Both the position numbers and the translations under genes were made by a program. A DNA stretch of 41,823 bases from NCBI GenBank assembly GCA_905612305.1, contig CAJQRK010000014.1:1-41823 (forward strand), read 5' to 3'. Source of the stretch: an uncultured Flavobacteriales bacterium. GTDB lineage: Bacteria > Bacteroidota > Bacteroidia > Flavobacteriales > BACL11. The notes under the pieces are model-generated. The model saw only the letters and a list, made by a program, of their open reading frames with translations, was not told where the DNA came from and ran no database searches. Numbering within the stretch: the first letter of the stretch is position 1; every line of letters starts with the position of its first letter. Shown one piece after another: positions 19,300-28,255 of the stretch.

Positions 19300-21304
19300 T
19301 ATATTTTCTTGCAAACCATTCTATTGATATTAAGAATAGCAAACTTAATAAAATCCAAGGAATATTAATGATCCCTTCTAGTTTTTCTTTTGTGTGTATT
19401 ATTTTATAATTATCCTTATTATTCTTGACCTTAGTAATTAGCTCGTTAACATTATCTTTATTGAAAACAGCTCCTCCACTAGCTTTTGCTAAAGCTAATA
19501 ATAGCTTATGATCAGCAATCGCATTCAATTGTTCTAATTGAATAACCTTAACCTCAAACCCTCCTGTTTTATTAAGAGAAGTGCCTTTAACTTTTGCAAT
19601 AAAAGAATATTTACCAATTTCTAACTTCCCAGCATCCAAAAGATAACTATTATTATGCTTTGAGAATTCAAAATTATATTTAGATCCTTTTTCATTACTT
19701 ATAGAAATCTCAATATCTTTATCGGTAACCATTTCAAAACTTTCATTAAATAATAATGCATCCAAATAAATATTTTCATCTTCTGTAAATTGCTTTCTAT
19801 AATCTATTCTGAATCTACTTTTATCCTCTTGCAATACAAGATATTGGGTTAATTTTTCAAACAATTCATCAAAAGCCTCATTACTATTATTATGCGAATA
19901 ATCATACAATTTCCATTTCCAAAATCCTTCAGCAGTAACATAAGCCATTTTCTTTCCTTCTTGCTGAGATAAGGCAATAATTGGCTTATTAGTAATCTCC
20001 ATTCCAATTTTCTGCTGTAAAATAAATTCAGTAGCATTTGATAAATCATAACGGCCAAATGGAGTACTTAAAGGAGGGGCTTCATTAATGAGGTTTAATA
20101 ATTTATTAGAGAAAGTAAATTTAGAGAACTGCTTATTCTTAATTACTGATACATCTTCTAATCCTCCTTTACTAGTAAAACGAATCGCAGTAGATAATTT
20201 TTCTTTTAATCCTGCTTTATTTAATTCAAAAATAAGTAGTGGAACTTGTGAACTTTTTAATTCTTTTATCAAATTAACATCTTCTTTGACTGCAAACAAA
20301 ACTACTAACTGATAAGCCTCAATAGTTCCATTAAAATCATCAATGTGAAACAAATGAGTTGTATAGTTATTATTCTTTTCAATAGCACTCCTATAAGCTG
20401 AAATATCTGGATGAGAAACTCCATTGAGTATTAATATCTTGTATCTAGAATCAATAACCTCAACATAAGAGGTGTAAGTGTTATTTTTTACATTGTCTTC
20501 ACTATCAATGATAGAGGCTATTATTTGATATTTTTGCAAACCAATATCTGAAGCTTCCACTAATATTTTCACCTTTCTATAATCGTCATTAGATTTAATA
20601 TTTATTACTTCCGAATATAATTTGTTACCATTGTGCCAAACTGATAATTTAGTGTACTCCCCTTTTGCTTTTTGCATGGCTAATGAAACTTCTAGGGGAA
20701 AAGTATTACCTAAAAATGCAATTTCATTTTGCTTTACCTTAACAATCTTTACCTCTGTTTTTATAGTAGTATCTCCTAAAGCTATGGGATAAATGGGATA
20801 ATTATTAAGCTGACTGTAAAGTGGATTTGACCCTTCATTATATAGTCCGTCTGTAGCAATAATAAGTGCTGCAATATTTCTATTAGAAAACCTGTTTTCA
20901 ACCTCATTAATTAACTTACTGAGATTTGTTTTAAGTCCGCTATTAACTTTTGAGAATCCTGAAGACATAGTAGCGGCAAAGGAATAAGTATAAACATTAA
21001 AATCAGTAAATTGTTCACTAAGAGTATTTAAATCATAAAAAACTGAATCTTTTATAGAGGAAGAAATATCTTGAGCAATAATCACAATTGGTTGCTCTAT
21101 TTCTTTTTGTATTGATTTAACAACAGGATTTAATAACAAGCCAGCTAATATACTAACAAAGATAAATCTTAAAACAAATAAACTTCTGAGTAAAAGTGAA
21201 TTTGTAATTAATCTTTCTTTTCGATATAAAAAAAAAGCATAGCCCAATCCTAATAAAAGGCAAGCTATGGAATACATTATTGGTAAATCGGTACTTATAT
21301 CCAT
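19286..21304 (-). CDS. Membrane-anchored VWA-domain protein
   Basis: A 672-aa protein. Two N-terminal transmembrane segments (about 8-25 and 38-60) precede a von Willebrand A-like domain. That domain carries a MIDAS motif DxSxS (D79, S81, S83) and a second acidic loop, ATDGLYNEGSNP. A long beta-rich region of about 400 residues follows, then a final transmembrane helix (IPWILLSLLFLISIEWFARK). This gives a large extracytoplasmic body tethered at both ends. VWA domains bind protein partners in a metal-dependent way. The layout is related to but distinct from BatA/BatB, where the VWA domain lies between closely spaced helices. It starts 4 nt after the fabG stop and overlaps the next gene. Confidence 0.8.
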   Translation of the reverse strand: MDISTDLPIMYSIACLLLGLGYAFFLYRKERLITNSLLLRSLFVLRFIFVSILAGLLLNPVVKSIQKEIEQPIVIIAQDISSSIKDSVFYDLNTLSEQFTDFNVYTYSFAATMSSGFSKVNSGLKTNLSKLINEVENRFSNRNIAALIIATDGLYNEGSNPLYSQLNNYPIYPIALGDTTIKTEVKIVKVKQNEIAFLGNTFPLEVSLAMQKAKGEYTKLSVWHNGNKLYSEVINIKSNDDYRKVKILVEASDIGLQKYQIIASIIDSEDNVKNNTYTSYVEVIDSRYKILILNGVSHPDISAYRSAIEKNNNYTTHLFHIDDFNGTIEAYQLVVLFAVKEDVNLIKELKSSQVPLLIFELNKAGLKEKLSTAIRFTSKGGLEDVSVIKNKQFSKFTFSNKLLNLINEAPPLSTPFGRYDLSNATEFILQQKIGMEITNKPIIALSQQEGKKMAYVTAEGFWKWKLYDYSHNNSNEAFDELFEKLTQYLVLQEDKSRFRIDYRKQFTEDENIYLDALLFNESFEMVTDKDIEISISNEKGSKYNFEFSKHNNSYLLDAGKLEIGKYSFIAKVKGTSLNKTGGFEVKVIQLEQLNAIADHKLLLALAKASGGAVFNKDNVNELITKVKNNKDNYKIIHTKEKLEGIINIPWILLSLLFLISIEWFARKYNGLL

Positions 21305-21308
21305 CTAT

Positions 21309-22055
21309 CTAGGTAAGCATACCTCCACAAACATTCAGCACTTGCCCTGTAACATAAGCTGACATATCTGATGCCAAAAACAAAGTAGCGTTTGCAATAT
21401 CTTCAGTAGTACCCCCTCTTTTCAAAGGAATTGTATCGTGCCAATTTTTAATTTGGTCTTCACCTAAAGCTTCCGTCATTTCAGTTTCAATAAAACCAGG
21501 CGCAATAGAATTACACCTAATATTTCTGGATCCTAGTTCTAATGCAGTAGATTTTGTAAACCCGTTAATTGCTGCTTTGGAAGCTGAATAATTAGCTTGT
21601 CCAGCATTTCCTTTTACCCCTACAACTGAGCTCATATTAATAATGGAACCTTTTCTTTGTTTTAGCATAGTGGGTAAAACAGCCTTTGTCATATTAAATA
21701 CTGACTTCATATTGACATCCATCACACTATCAAAATCTTCTTCTGACATACGCATAATCAGCCCATCTTTTGTAATTCCTGCATTATTTACCAATACATC
21801 AATACTTCCAAAATCTTTAATAACATCAATAGCTAATTGTTGTGCAGCCTCAAAATTAGATGCATCCGATTTATAACCTTTGGCCTTACAGCCATTTGCA
21901 GCAAGCTCTAATTCCAAAGATTTTGCTTTTTCATCAGATGAACGATAAGTAAAAGCGATATTTGCTCCCTGACTTACGAACACCTCAGCAATACCTTTTC
22001 CAATACCTCTACTAGCTCCTGTTATAATGACATTTTTTCCTTCTAATAATTTCAT
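21309..22055 (-). CDS. fabG: 3-oxoacyl-[acyl-carrier-protein] reductase
   Basis: A 248-aa short-chain dehydrogenase that reduces 3-oxoacyl-ACP with NADPH in fatty acid elongation. It has the TGASRGIGKGIA cofactor motif, NNAGITKDGLIMRM, the catalytic Ser and YxxxK (YSASKAAINGF), and the family-specific SIAPGFIETEMT and YVTGQVLNVCGGM ends. Length is exact for FabG. It has its own promoter (22078-22085) and heads a probable five-gene operon with envelope proteins, an unusual partnership. Confidence 0.95.
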   Translation of the reverse strand: MKLLEGKNVIITGASRGIGKGIAEVFVSQGANIAFTYRSSDEKAKSLELELAANGCKAKGYKSDASNFEAAQQLAIDVIKDFGSIDVLVNNAGITKDGLIMRMSEEDFDSVMDVNMKSVFNMTKAVLPTMLKQRKGSIINMSSVVGVKGNAGQANYSASKAAINGFTKSTALELGSRNIRCNSIAPGFIETEMTEALGEDQIKNWHDTIPLKRGGTTEDIANATLFLASDMSAYVTGQVLNVCGGMLT

Positions 22056-22077
22056 AGTTATTATTATTTTAAGAATT

Positions 22078-22085
22078 CAAAGATA
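22078..22085 (-). promoter_or_regulatory. fabG operon -7 promoter element
   Basis: TATCTTTG on the minus strand matches TAnnTTTG, 22 nt before the fabG ATG. Just upstream is a 5-bp hairpin (22093-22106) with a T-rich tail that runs into the element. Confidence 0.6.
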
Positions 22086-22221
22086 AAAAAAGCTACAATA
22101 ATGTAGAGATAAAGATGAATTAGATTTTTAAACTTAATAAGTAATAATAAAAACCTATTTTCATTATAGCAACACCACCAAATAATAATATATAGTAAGC
22201 AAGTCTGTCTTGTTAAGGCTG

Positions 22222-22253
22222 TGTTACTGCATACACCCAACTATAGTTTGTAA
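22222..22253. repeat. Intergenic near-copy of the priA 3' end
   Basis: These 32 bases match 30708-30739, inside the last codons of priA, at 30 of 32 positions and in the same orientation. Read on the minus strand the copy would encode LQTIVGCMQ and then a stop, compared with LQTIVGRMQ in PriA. The rest of this 204-nt intergenic region (22056-22259) holds no gene I can support. Confidence 0.7.
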
Positions 22254-22259
22254 GAAAAA

Positions 22260-23129
22260 CTATCGCACTAAGACAATAGTACCGTACTCTTGATGTTTCC
22301 ATCCTTCAAAGTCCTGGAAATAGATTTCATACACATAAGTGTCAGATGGTAATTCTGTAGATGAATTATAGTGGGAGCCATCCCACCCTCCATTAATACT
22401 GCATCTTAATTCATTGGGTTTTATTGATTGATACATCAAATCTCCTTGAACATTGTACACCTTAAATGAAAATGTATTTTCCCTTATCCCATGATACTCA
22501 ATACAAAAGTTGTCATTTATTTTATCATTATCAGGAGTAAATGATGTGGGGATATACATCCAGTATTCTTGATTTACCCAAACATAACGAATTGCAGTAT
22601 CAGTACATCCATTTATATCTTCTATAATTAATGAAGCTTGATAAACTGCAAGAGAATCAGAATATTCATGTATTACATCTTCAGTGTTTATATTTGAAGT
22701 ATTGTCTCCAAAATGCCAATCCCAACTTACAATATCACCTATTGATTGACTATTAAAGTATGCAATAGGGTAAATTATTGATAACGTATCAGACGGCAAA
22801 TGAATAATGGCAGTAGGACTTCCCAAAACTGTAACTAAAGCACTTCCTGTTGTTGTGCCCACTGAAATATCATCATTAAAACTTACAAGCGTATAGACTC
22901 CTACTTCTGTAGTTTCTATCAAATAAGAGTTTAGGGGAGTAGGTTGCGGTGAAGGCTGATTAACACCATTTATTGCATAAATAAAAGTAAAAGGAGGAGT
23001 TCCAGCAAAATCAACTGTAACTATTGCTTTGTTGGCATTATCACAAATAGTATCATTTCCAAAAATATCTGCTGACTGTGCACTTACTAAGAACGGAAAC
23101 AATAAAATAACTAAAGTATTTCTTATCAT
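22260..23129 (-). CDS. T9SS cargo protein with PKD-like domain and type B sorting domain
   Basis: A 289-aa protein from the ATG at 23129; the longer open frame upstream runs through the promoter. The signal peptide MIRNTLVILLFPFLVSAQ is followed by a beta-rich domain resembling those before PKD modules in other large Bacteroidota surface proteins (CDNANKAIVTVDFAGTPPF). Next is a PKD-like domain (WDWHFGDN, then an EYSDSLAVYQASL strand), and a gliding-motility-associated type B sorting domain starting YIPTSFTPDNDKIND. It should be secreted and attached to the surface or released; partner and function are unknown. It is downstream of dnaK but separated from it by a terminator. Confidence 0.85.
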   Translation of the reverse strand: MIRNTLVILLFPFLVSAQSADIFGNDTICDNANKAIVTVDFAGTPPFTFIYAINGVNQPSPQPTPLNSYLIETTEVGVYTLVSFNDDISVGTTTGSALVTVLGSPTAIIHLPSDTLSIIYPIAYFNSQSIGDIVSWDWHFGDNTSNINTEDVIHEYSDSLAVYQASLIIEDINGCTDTAIRYVWVNQEYWMYIPTSFTPDNDKINDNFCIEYHGIRENTFSFKVYNVQGDLMYQSIKPNELRCSINGGWDGSHYNSSTELPSDTYVYEIYFQDFEGWKHQEYGTIVLVR

Positions 23130-23133
23130 GCGA

Positions 23134-23141
23134 CAAATATA
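23134..23141 (-). promoter_or_regulatory. -7 element of the T9SS type B cargo gene, leaderless spacing
   Basis: TATATTTG on the minus strand is followed by 4 nt and the ATG at 23129. Its first T is also the last T of the dnaK terminator tract. Confidence 0.6.
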
Positions 23142-23142
23142 A

Positions 23143-23170
23143 AAAAAGCCCCACAAATGCAGGGCTTTTT
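23143..23170 (-). terminator. dnaK terminator
   Basis: A perfect 9-bp stem (AAAAAGCCC with GGGCTTTTT) with a 10-nt loop lies 20 nt after the dnaK stop and is followed by T residues. Confidence 0.85.
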
Positions 23171-23190
23171 CAATATTATGAATAAAAGAA

Positions 23191-25086
23191 CTATTCCTCC
23201 TCTTTTACTTCTTCAAATTCAACATCAGTAACATCATCAGTTGCTGGCTCAGCTTGCTCTCCTTCAGCAGTAGCTCCTTCTTCTTGAGATGCTTTGTACA
23301 TTTCTTCAGAAGCGGCTGTCCAAGCAGTATTGATTTTCTCCATTGCAGCATCAATAGATTCTAAATCTTTGCTTTCATGCGCTGCCTTTAACTCAACTAA
23401 AGCTTCTTCAATAGGTGCTTTTTTATCATCTGATAATTTCTCGCCAAATTCTTTCAATTGCTTTTCAGTTTGAAAAATCATTCCATCAGCTCCATTAATC
23501 TTATCAGCTGTTTCTTTTGCTTTATTATCAGCTTCTTCATTTGCTTCAGCTTCTTCCTTCATCTTTTTGATTTCCTCTTCAGATAATCCTGAAGAAGCTT
23601 CAATTTTAATGTTTTGCTCTTTGCCCGTAGCTTTATCTTTTGCTGAAACATTCAAGATACCATTTGCATCAATATCAAAAGTTACTTCAATTTGAGGAAT
23701 TCCTCTTGGTGCTGGTGGAATATCTGCTAATTGAAAACGACCAATTGATTTATTATCAGAAGCCATAGGACGTTCTCCTTGTAATACATGAATATCAACA
23801 GCAGGCTGATTATCTGCAGCAGTAGAGAATACCTCAGATTTTTTAGTTGGAATAGTTGTATTTGCCTCAATTAATTTAGTCATAACACTCCCCATAGTTT
23901 CAATACCCAATGAAAGCGGAGTAACATCTAATAACAATACATCCGTAACATCTCCAGAAAGCACACCACCCTGTATAGCAGCTCCTACCGCTACAACCTC
24001 ATCAGGATTTACTCCTTTAGATGGTTCTTTCCCAAAGTACTTTTGAACTACCTTTTGTATAGCAGGAATACGAGTTGAACCTCCAACTAAGATGACCTCA
24101 TCAATATCAGATGATTTCATTCCAGCATCTTTCATTGCTTTTTTACATGGTATAATAGTAGCTTGAATTAATTTATCAGCTAATTGTTCAAATTGAGCTC
24201 TTGTTAAGTTGCGTACTAAATGCTTAGGACCAGATGAAGTTGCAGTAACATATGGTAAATTAATTTCAGTTTTTGAAGAAGAAGAAAGCTCAACTTTTGC
24301 TTTTTCAGCAGCTTCTTTCAATCTTTGTAAAGCCATAGGATCTTCTCTTAAATCCATACTCTCATCTTTTTTAAATTCCTCAGCCAACCAATCAATAATT
24401 ACTTGATCAAAATCATCACCTCCTAAATGCGTATCTCCATTAGTAGATTTTACTTCAAATACTCCATCTCCTAATTCTAAGATTGAAATATCAAAAGTCC
24501 CCCCCCCTAAATCAAATACAGCAATTGTTTTATCCTGATCAGCTTTATCTAATCCATAAGCTAATGCCGCAGCAGTTGGCTCATTAATAATTCTTTTAAC
24601 GGTAAGCCCTGCAATTTCAGCAGCTTCTTTAGTTGCTTGTCTTTGCGCATCATTAAAGTAAGCAGGAACGGTTACAACAGCATCAGTTACAGTTGTCCCT
24701 AAATAATCCTCTGCAGTTTTTTTCATTTTTTGCAAGATCATTGCTGAAATTTCTTGAGGAGTGTATTTCTTACCATCAATATCTACTCTTGGCGTATTAT
24801 TCGCTCCTTTTAATACTTTATACGATACGTTTTTAATATCTTTACTCATTGCGGTAAAACTTTCTCCCATAAATCTCTTAATAGAAGAAATAGTCTTCTC
24901 AGGATTAGTAATAGCTTGTCTTTTTGCACTATCCCCTACTTTTCTATCTCCACCTTCAATAAATGCAACAATTGAAGGAGTTGTTCTTCCTCCTTCAGCA
25001 TTTGGGATAACTACAGGCTCATTCCCTTCCATTACAGCAACACATGAATTTGTTGTTCCTAAATCGATTCCAATAATTTTACTCAT
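23191..25086 (-). CDS. dnaK: Molecular chaperone DnaK (Hsp70)
   Basis: A 631-aa ATP-dependent chaperone that binds exposed hydrophobic segments of unfolded proteins with DnaJ and GrpE. It opens with the Hsp70 signature [16 protein letters not shown] and has [26 protein letters not shown] and the substrate-binding domain start [13 protein letters not shown]. The acidic C-terminal tail contains [11 protein letters not shown]. Length is normal. It appears monocistronic: no grpE, dnaJ or hrcA is adjacent, a strong terminator follows, and no CIRCE element lies upstream. Instead the 145-nt leader region carries a sigma-54-like element and a palindrome. The translation site is A-rich with no Shine-Dalgarno sequence, as usual for the phylum. 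Confidence 0.98.
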   Translation of the reverse strand: MSKIIGIDLGTTNSCVAVMEGNEPVVIPNAEGGRTTPSIVAFIEGGDRKVGDSAKRQAITNPEKTISSIKRFMGESFTAMSKDIKNVSYKVLKGANNTPRVDIDGKKYTPQEISAMILQKMKKTAEDYLGTTVTDAVVTVPAYFNDAQRQATKEAAEIAGLTVKRIINEPTAAALAYGLDKADQDKTIAVFDLGGGTFDISILELGDGVFEVKSTNGDTHLGGDDFDQVIIDWLAEEFKKDESMDLREDPMALQRLKEAAEKAKVELSSSSKTEINLPYVTATSSGPKHLVRNLTRAQFEQLADKLIQATIIPCKKAMKDAGMKSSDIDEVILVGGSTRIPAIQKVVQKYFGKEPSKGVNPDEVVAVGAAIQGGVLSGDVTDVLLLDVTPLSLGIETMGSVMTKLIEANTTIPTKKSEVFSTAADNQPAVDIHVLQGERPMASDNKSIGRFQLADIPPAPRGIPQIEVTFDIDANGILNVSAKDKATGKEQNIKIEASSGLSEEEIKKMKEEAEANEEADNKAKETADKINGADGMIFQTEKQLKEFGEKLSDDKKAPIEEALVELKAAHESKDLESIDAAMEKINTAWTAASEEMYKASQEEGATAEGEQAEPATDDVTDVEFEEVKEEE

Positions 25087-25135
25087 TTTATTATTTTTTT
25101 AAAATTTAATAATTTGCTTTCTGAAAAGTAATTAA

Positions 25136-25151
25136 TGCAATTATAATGCCA
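25136..25151 (-). promoter_or_regulatory. Sigma-54-like -24/-12 element upstream of dnaK
   Basis: On the minus strand TGGCATTATAATTGCA aligns with the RpoN consensus TGGCAC-N5-TTGCW. The GG and GC doublets are separated by exactly 10 nt, and only consensus positions 6 and 7 differ. The expected transcript start near 25125 would give a leader of about 39 nt. A TACTTTTC just downstream is a poorer match to the housekeeping -7 element. Confidence 0.5.
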
Positions 25152-25215
25152 CACCAGTTTACACAACAAAATTGTCATAAAAAAAAAACTACTAGATAAA
25201 ATTAAACCTGATTTA

Positions 25216-25230
25216 CTGACAGAGCGTCAG
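25216..25230. promoter_or_regulatory. CTGAC-N5-GTCAG inverted repeat, possible upstream activator site for dnaK
   Basis: A perfect 5+5 inverted repeat centred about 85 nt upstream of the -12 doublet of the sigma-54-like element. That is a normal place for an enhancer-binding protein site. It is too short and lacks a T tract for a terminator of the adjacent gene. Confidence 0.35.
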
Positions 25231-25231
25231 C

Positions 25232-26230
25232 TTATTCAAAATTCCTATTCAGTTCATCTTTTAAATAATCTTGAGTGTAATCAGACAGATCAAGCCCTAA
25301 CAATTCATAAGTATATCTTGCTGAAAACAGTCCAATGCCATTATTTATATTACTGTATGCTGGGGGTTCTTGCGCTATACCCTCAAATGGCGTATTAATG
25401 GTTATATAGGTTGCTAAATCACTTGTACCAATAGTCATAAGCACATCTATAGAAACAAACTCTCTGCTCACCGCATTATTTTCATCTAAATTATTGCTCA
25501 AAAAATTAAAGAATTTAACTCCTTCTAGTATTGTTGACATTGAAAGACTAATACCTACTAGAGACTGTCTCCAAACAAGAAATTTATCTGTATTATTCTC
25601 TTTATAATTAAACCTAATATCTACTTGATAGATTTCTCCATTAACAGCACTATTCCATTTTATCTTCTTTATAAGAAATTTTGCGCTATCTGCTTGAGTA
25701 GGATTATAAAATCCAAATTTATATAACGAATGTATATTTATAAAAAATGGGAATGAGGAAGACGGAAAGCCAATAAGTTCTGTGTTAGCACTTACAAAAT
25801 TCCCAGATTCTGTATTGTTAATTGTTAAGGCGTACGTTTTACCAGATTCAATAAAATCAGAGTCTTTTTCAAGTGTAGTATAAATTATATTTTCTCCAAT
25901 ACCTGAAGCAAATAAGCCATCATCCTTTATAATTGTTGTTGTAGTATCTAAATTTATAGAATCAACTATATCATCATTTTGCAATTTATATAATTTAACT
26001 TCCAGATTTTCAGGCAAAAAATTGATCGAATCTGCAATGTCTGCCATTTGCAAAGCATCGCCAGCACCCAAATAAGCTTTATTTATTTTAATGTACTGCC
26101 TGTCTTGACTTTGATCTAATAAACCGTAAACAACCGTCACTTCTTCCCATGCATCATGTACATCAAAGTCAGTTTCACAAGAGGGAAAAACGGTTAACAA
26201 AACTGAGAATATTAAATATATTTTTTTCAT
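25232..26230 (-). CDS. DUF4249-like lipoprotein
   Basis: A 332-aa exported protein with an N-terminal hydrophobic segment ending FPSC, an imperfect but acceptable Bacteroidota lipobox, followed by acidic residues. The VTVVYGLLDQSQDRQYIKIN strand and the overall beta-rich pattern are those of the DUF4249 family. Its members are outer-membrane lipoproteins often found beside TonB-dependent receptors; no receptor gene is present here. Function is unknown. It lies upstream of dnaK on the same strand, but the dnaK promoter region separates them. The -7 element TAACTTTG ends 5 nt before the ATG, predicting a leaderless mRNA. Confidence 0.7.
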   Translation of the reverse strand: MKKIYLIFSVLLTVFPSCETDFDVHDAWEEVTVVYGLLDQSQDRQYIKINKAYLGAGDALQMADIADSINFLPENLEVKLYKLQNDDIVDSINLDTTTTIIKDDGLFASGIGENIIYTTLEKDSDFIESGKTYALTINNTESGNFVSANTELIGFPSSSFPFFINIHSLYKFGFYNPTQADSAKFLIKKIKWNSAVNGEIYQVDIRFNYKENNTDKFLVWRQSLVGISLSMSTILEGVKFFNFLSNNLDENNAVSREFVSIDVLMTIGTSDLATYITINTPFEGIAQEPPAYSNINNGIGLFSARYTYELLGLDLSDYTQDYLKDELNRNFE

Positions 26231-26235
26231 GTTTG

Positions 26236-26243
26236 CAAAGTTA
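26236..26243 (-). promoter_or_regulatory. -7 element of the DUF4249-like gene, leaderless spacing
   Basis: TAACTTTG on the minus strand matches TAnnTTTG and is followed by five nucleotides and the ATG at 26230. Confidence 0.6.
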
Positions 26244-26276
26244 TCTTTTTATATGAGATGATAAAAGCAATATTTG

Positions 26277-26284
26277 TAAATTTG
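26277..26284 (+). promoter_or_regulatory. -7 element of the coiled-coil/SPOR-panB operon
   Basis: TAAATTTG matches TAnnTTTG and lies 23 nt before the ATG at 26308, divergent from the DUF4249-like promoter. Confidence 0.55.
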
Positions 26285-26307
26285 CACACATCTTGAAAAG
26301 AAAAAAA

Positions 26308-28251
26308 ATGGAAAAACTTATTTCAACTGCATTATTAATGTGCACATTATTTCTAGGAAATGTTGCTGGACAACAAATTTTAGCAGAAGCCTATAATAAA
26401 GAGAAAATACATGAAGACTTTAATAAAGCTGGTGATATCTTTAAAATTGTCACAACAACTGACAACTACTTTATCTTAGATAATGGGGATTATTTACTAA
26501 GTAGAAATAATAATGAAAGTGAGTATGCGATTATAGCAAGCAACTCATTCAGCAGTAACTTTATCTTAAAAACTCTATTAAGGATTGGACCATCTATTAA
26601 TAAAGAAGCCAGTATCGGAATTATCCTAAAAGTACAAGAAGACGGAAAAGGAGCTTTGATTTTTGAAATTAATACGAATGGAGAATACCGAATAAAACAA
26701 CTAAAAGGAAGTTCGTATCATACATTAAGTGGGAATAACCCAAATAATAGTTGGATAAAAAACAAAATTATAAATGGAGTAGATGAACGTAATTTTGTTG
26801 AAATAAGGAGTGAAAATAATATTTATGATGTTTATGTTAATAATAATTACCTCACCACTTTCTTTATTCCAGATTATGCGTCTGGATATGCTGGATTAAT
26901 TATTACTGCAGCCACAAAAGCAAGAATCTCCTATTTTTACTTAAATGAAAAAAATAAAGATACTCAAATTGAATCACATTTAAATGATGATGATGATGAA
27001 ATAACAACAATAGAAGAGTTAAATAAAAAAATAAAAATACTTAAAGAAGACAATGCTCAATTAAATGAGTTAAAGAGTGAGGCAAAAGATATGCAGGATC
27101 AAGAAAGAAAAATTTTAAATGTAGCTGCTGCTGAATTACAAGAAAAGATTGATTCAAAAGAAAAAGAAATTTTAGCATTAAATAGCAGTATTACTAATTT
27201 AAAAAATAGTACTGTACATTTTGAAGGGCTAGAAGAAAAATATAATAAAATTTTAACTAAGGTTAGCAAATTGACTACAGAAATTGAAAAAATAACAGTT
27301 AAAAATAACGTTCTACAAAGTAGTGAAATTGATTTAAGCAGCAAAAACTCAGCACTTACTTTGGCAAATACACAACAAAAAAAAGAAATAAAAGCTTTCA
27401 ATATTTCAAATTCCAATTTAAAGAATAGTAATACAGAGTTAAACATAAAAATAAAAGAACTTAATAAACAAATCGCAATCATCCAGCAACATCTTTCAAC
27501 TGAGCAGACTATTAATACTGAACTTACAAAAGATTTAAACAGAAGCATTTCTGAAAACGCTAGTGTAAGCACAAAACTAAATAAGAAGATATCTACTTTT
27601 CAATCTGAAATTAACTCATTGGAGAAATCAAAAAATGAAATAACATATAAATTATCATCAGAAAAAAATGCACATACTAATACAAAAAATGGATTATCTA
27701 AAGTAGTAACTAATAAGAATACTGAAATTAAAACGTTGGAAGCGCAATTATCTAAAATAAACAAAGAGCTTTTGTTACTAAGAAAAACACAAGCAGAACA
27801 TAGTACTATAACAAACACTTTAAAAGGAAATAATGCAACCTTAAGTATGACGATAGATAATTTGAATGAAGAATTAACATCATTAAAAAATGAGATAAAG
27901 AAACTGACTATTACCAATACTGAATTAAAAGAATTATTTATCCTAAAGGATTTTGAATTAAATGGAGTAAAACCTTCTGATTTAACAAAACAAACAAATA
28001 CCTATCCTGCTCCAAAAGAGTTACTAAAGCGAAATAGTGCAATTTATACAGTGCAATTTGGCGTATACATGCAGATACAACCTCATTATAAATTAAAAGA
28101 ATTGGATGAAGTATGGCACGAAACTACCGAACACGGAACTTATGTATATTTATCAGGAAAGTTCAAATCACCAGAAGAAGCAACAGAACATAAAAATAGT
28201 TTAATACCATTAGGTTATCCTAATGCATTTGTAGTAATATTTACAAAATAG
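26308..28251 (+). CDS. Exported protein with lectin-like fold, long coiled coil and SPOR-like C-terminus
   Basis: A 647-aa protein from the ATG at 26308; an in-frame TTG at 26293 is less likely. The signal peptide (about 1-22) is followed by a concanavalin-like beta domain (about 25-220) with a DNGDYLLSR start and a [19 protein letters not shown] end. A coiled coil of over 300 residues follows (about 230-560, rich in Lys, Asn, Ser and Leu). The last 70 residues ([10 protein letters not shown], then [19 protein letters not shown]) look like a SPOR domain, which binds denuded septal peptidoglycan. I do not recognise the full architecture. It may link a glycan- or protein-binding head to the cell wall (inference). 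It is 4 nt upstream of panB, so they share a transcript. Confidence 0.75.
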   Translation: MEKLISTALLMCTLFLGNVAGQQILAEAYNKEKIHEDFNKAGDIFKIVTTTDNYFILDNGDYLLSRNNNESEYAIIASNSFSSNFILKTLLRIGPSINKEASIGIILKVQEDGKGALIFEINTNGEYRIKQLKGSSYHTLSGNNPNNSWIKNKIINGVDERNFVEIRSENNIYDVYVNNNYLTTFFIPDYASGYAGLIITAATKARISYFYLNEKNKDTQIESHLNDDDDEITTIEELNKKIKILKEDNAQLNELKSEAKDMQDQERKILNVAAAELQEKIDSKEKEILALNSSITNLKNSTVHFEGLEEKYNKILTKVSKLTTEIEKITVKNNVLQSSEIDLSSKNSALTLANTQQKKEIKAFNISNSNLKNSNTELNIKIKELNKQIAIIQQHLSTEQTINTELTKDLNRSISENASVSTKLNKKISTFQSEINSLEKSKNEITYKLSSEKNAHTNTKNGLSKVVTNKNTEIKTLEAQLSKINKELLLLRKTQAEHSTITNTLKGNNATLSMTIDNLNEELTSLKNEIKKLTITNTELKELFILKDFELNGVKPSDLTKQTNTYPAPKELLKRNSAIYTVQFGVYMQIQPHYKLKELDEVWHETTEHGTYVYLSGKFKSPEEATEHKNSLIPLGYPNAFVVIFTK

Positions 28252-28255
28252 AACT

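Noticed and set aside
23130-23156. Upstream extension of the T9SS type B gene
   Set aside because: It runs through the dnaK terminator and the promoter. The ATG at 23129 starts a good signal peptide.
25182-25196. Poly-T tract between the DUF4249-like gene and dnaK as a terminator
   Set aside because: There is a T run on the minus strand but no stem of useful length before it.
27099-27572. Minus-strand 157-codon open frame opposite the coiled coil
   Set aside because: It is the antisense of a low-complexity Lys/Ser/Leu coiled coil, which often leaves a hydrophobic-looking open frame.
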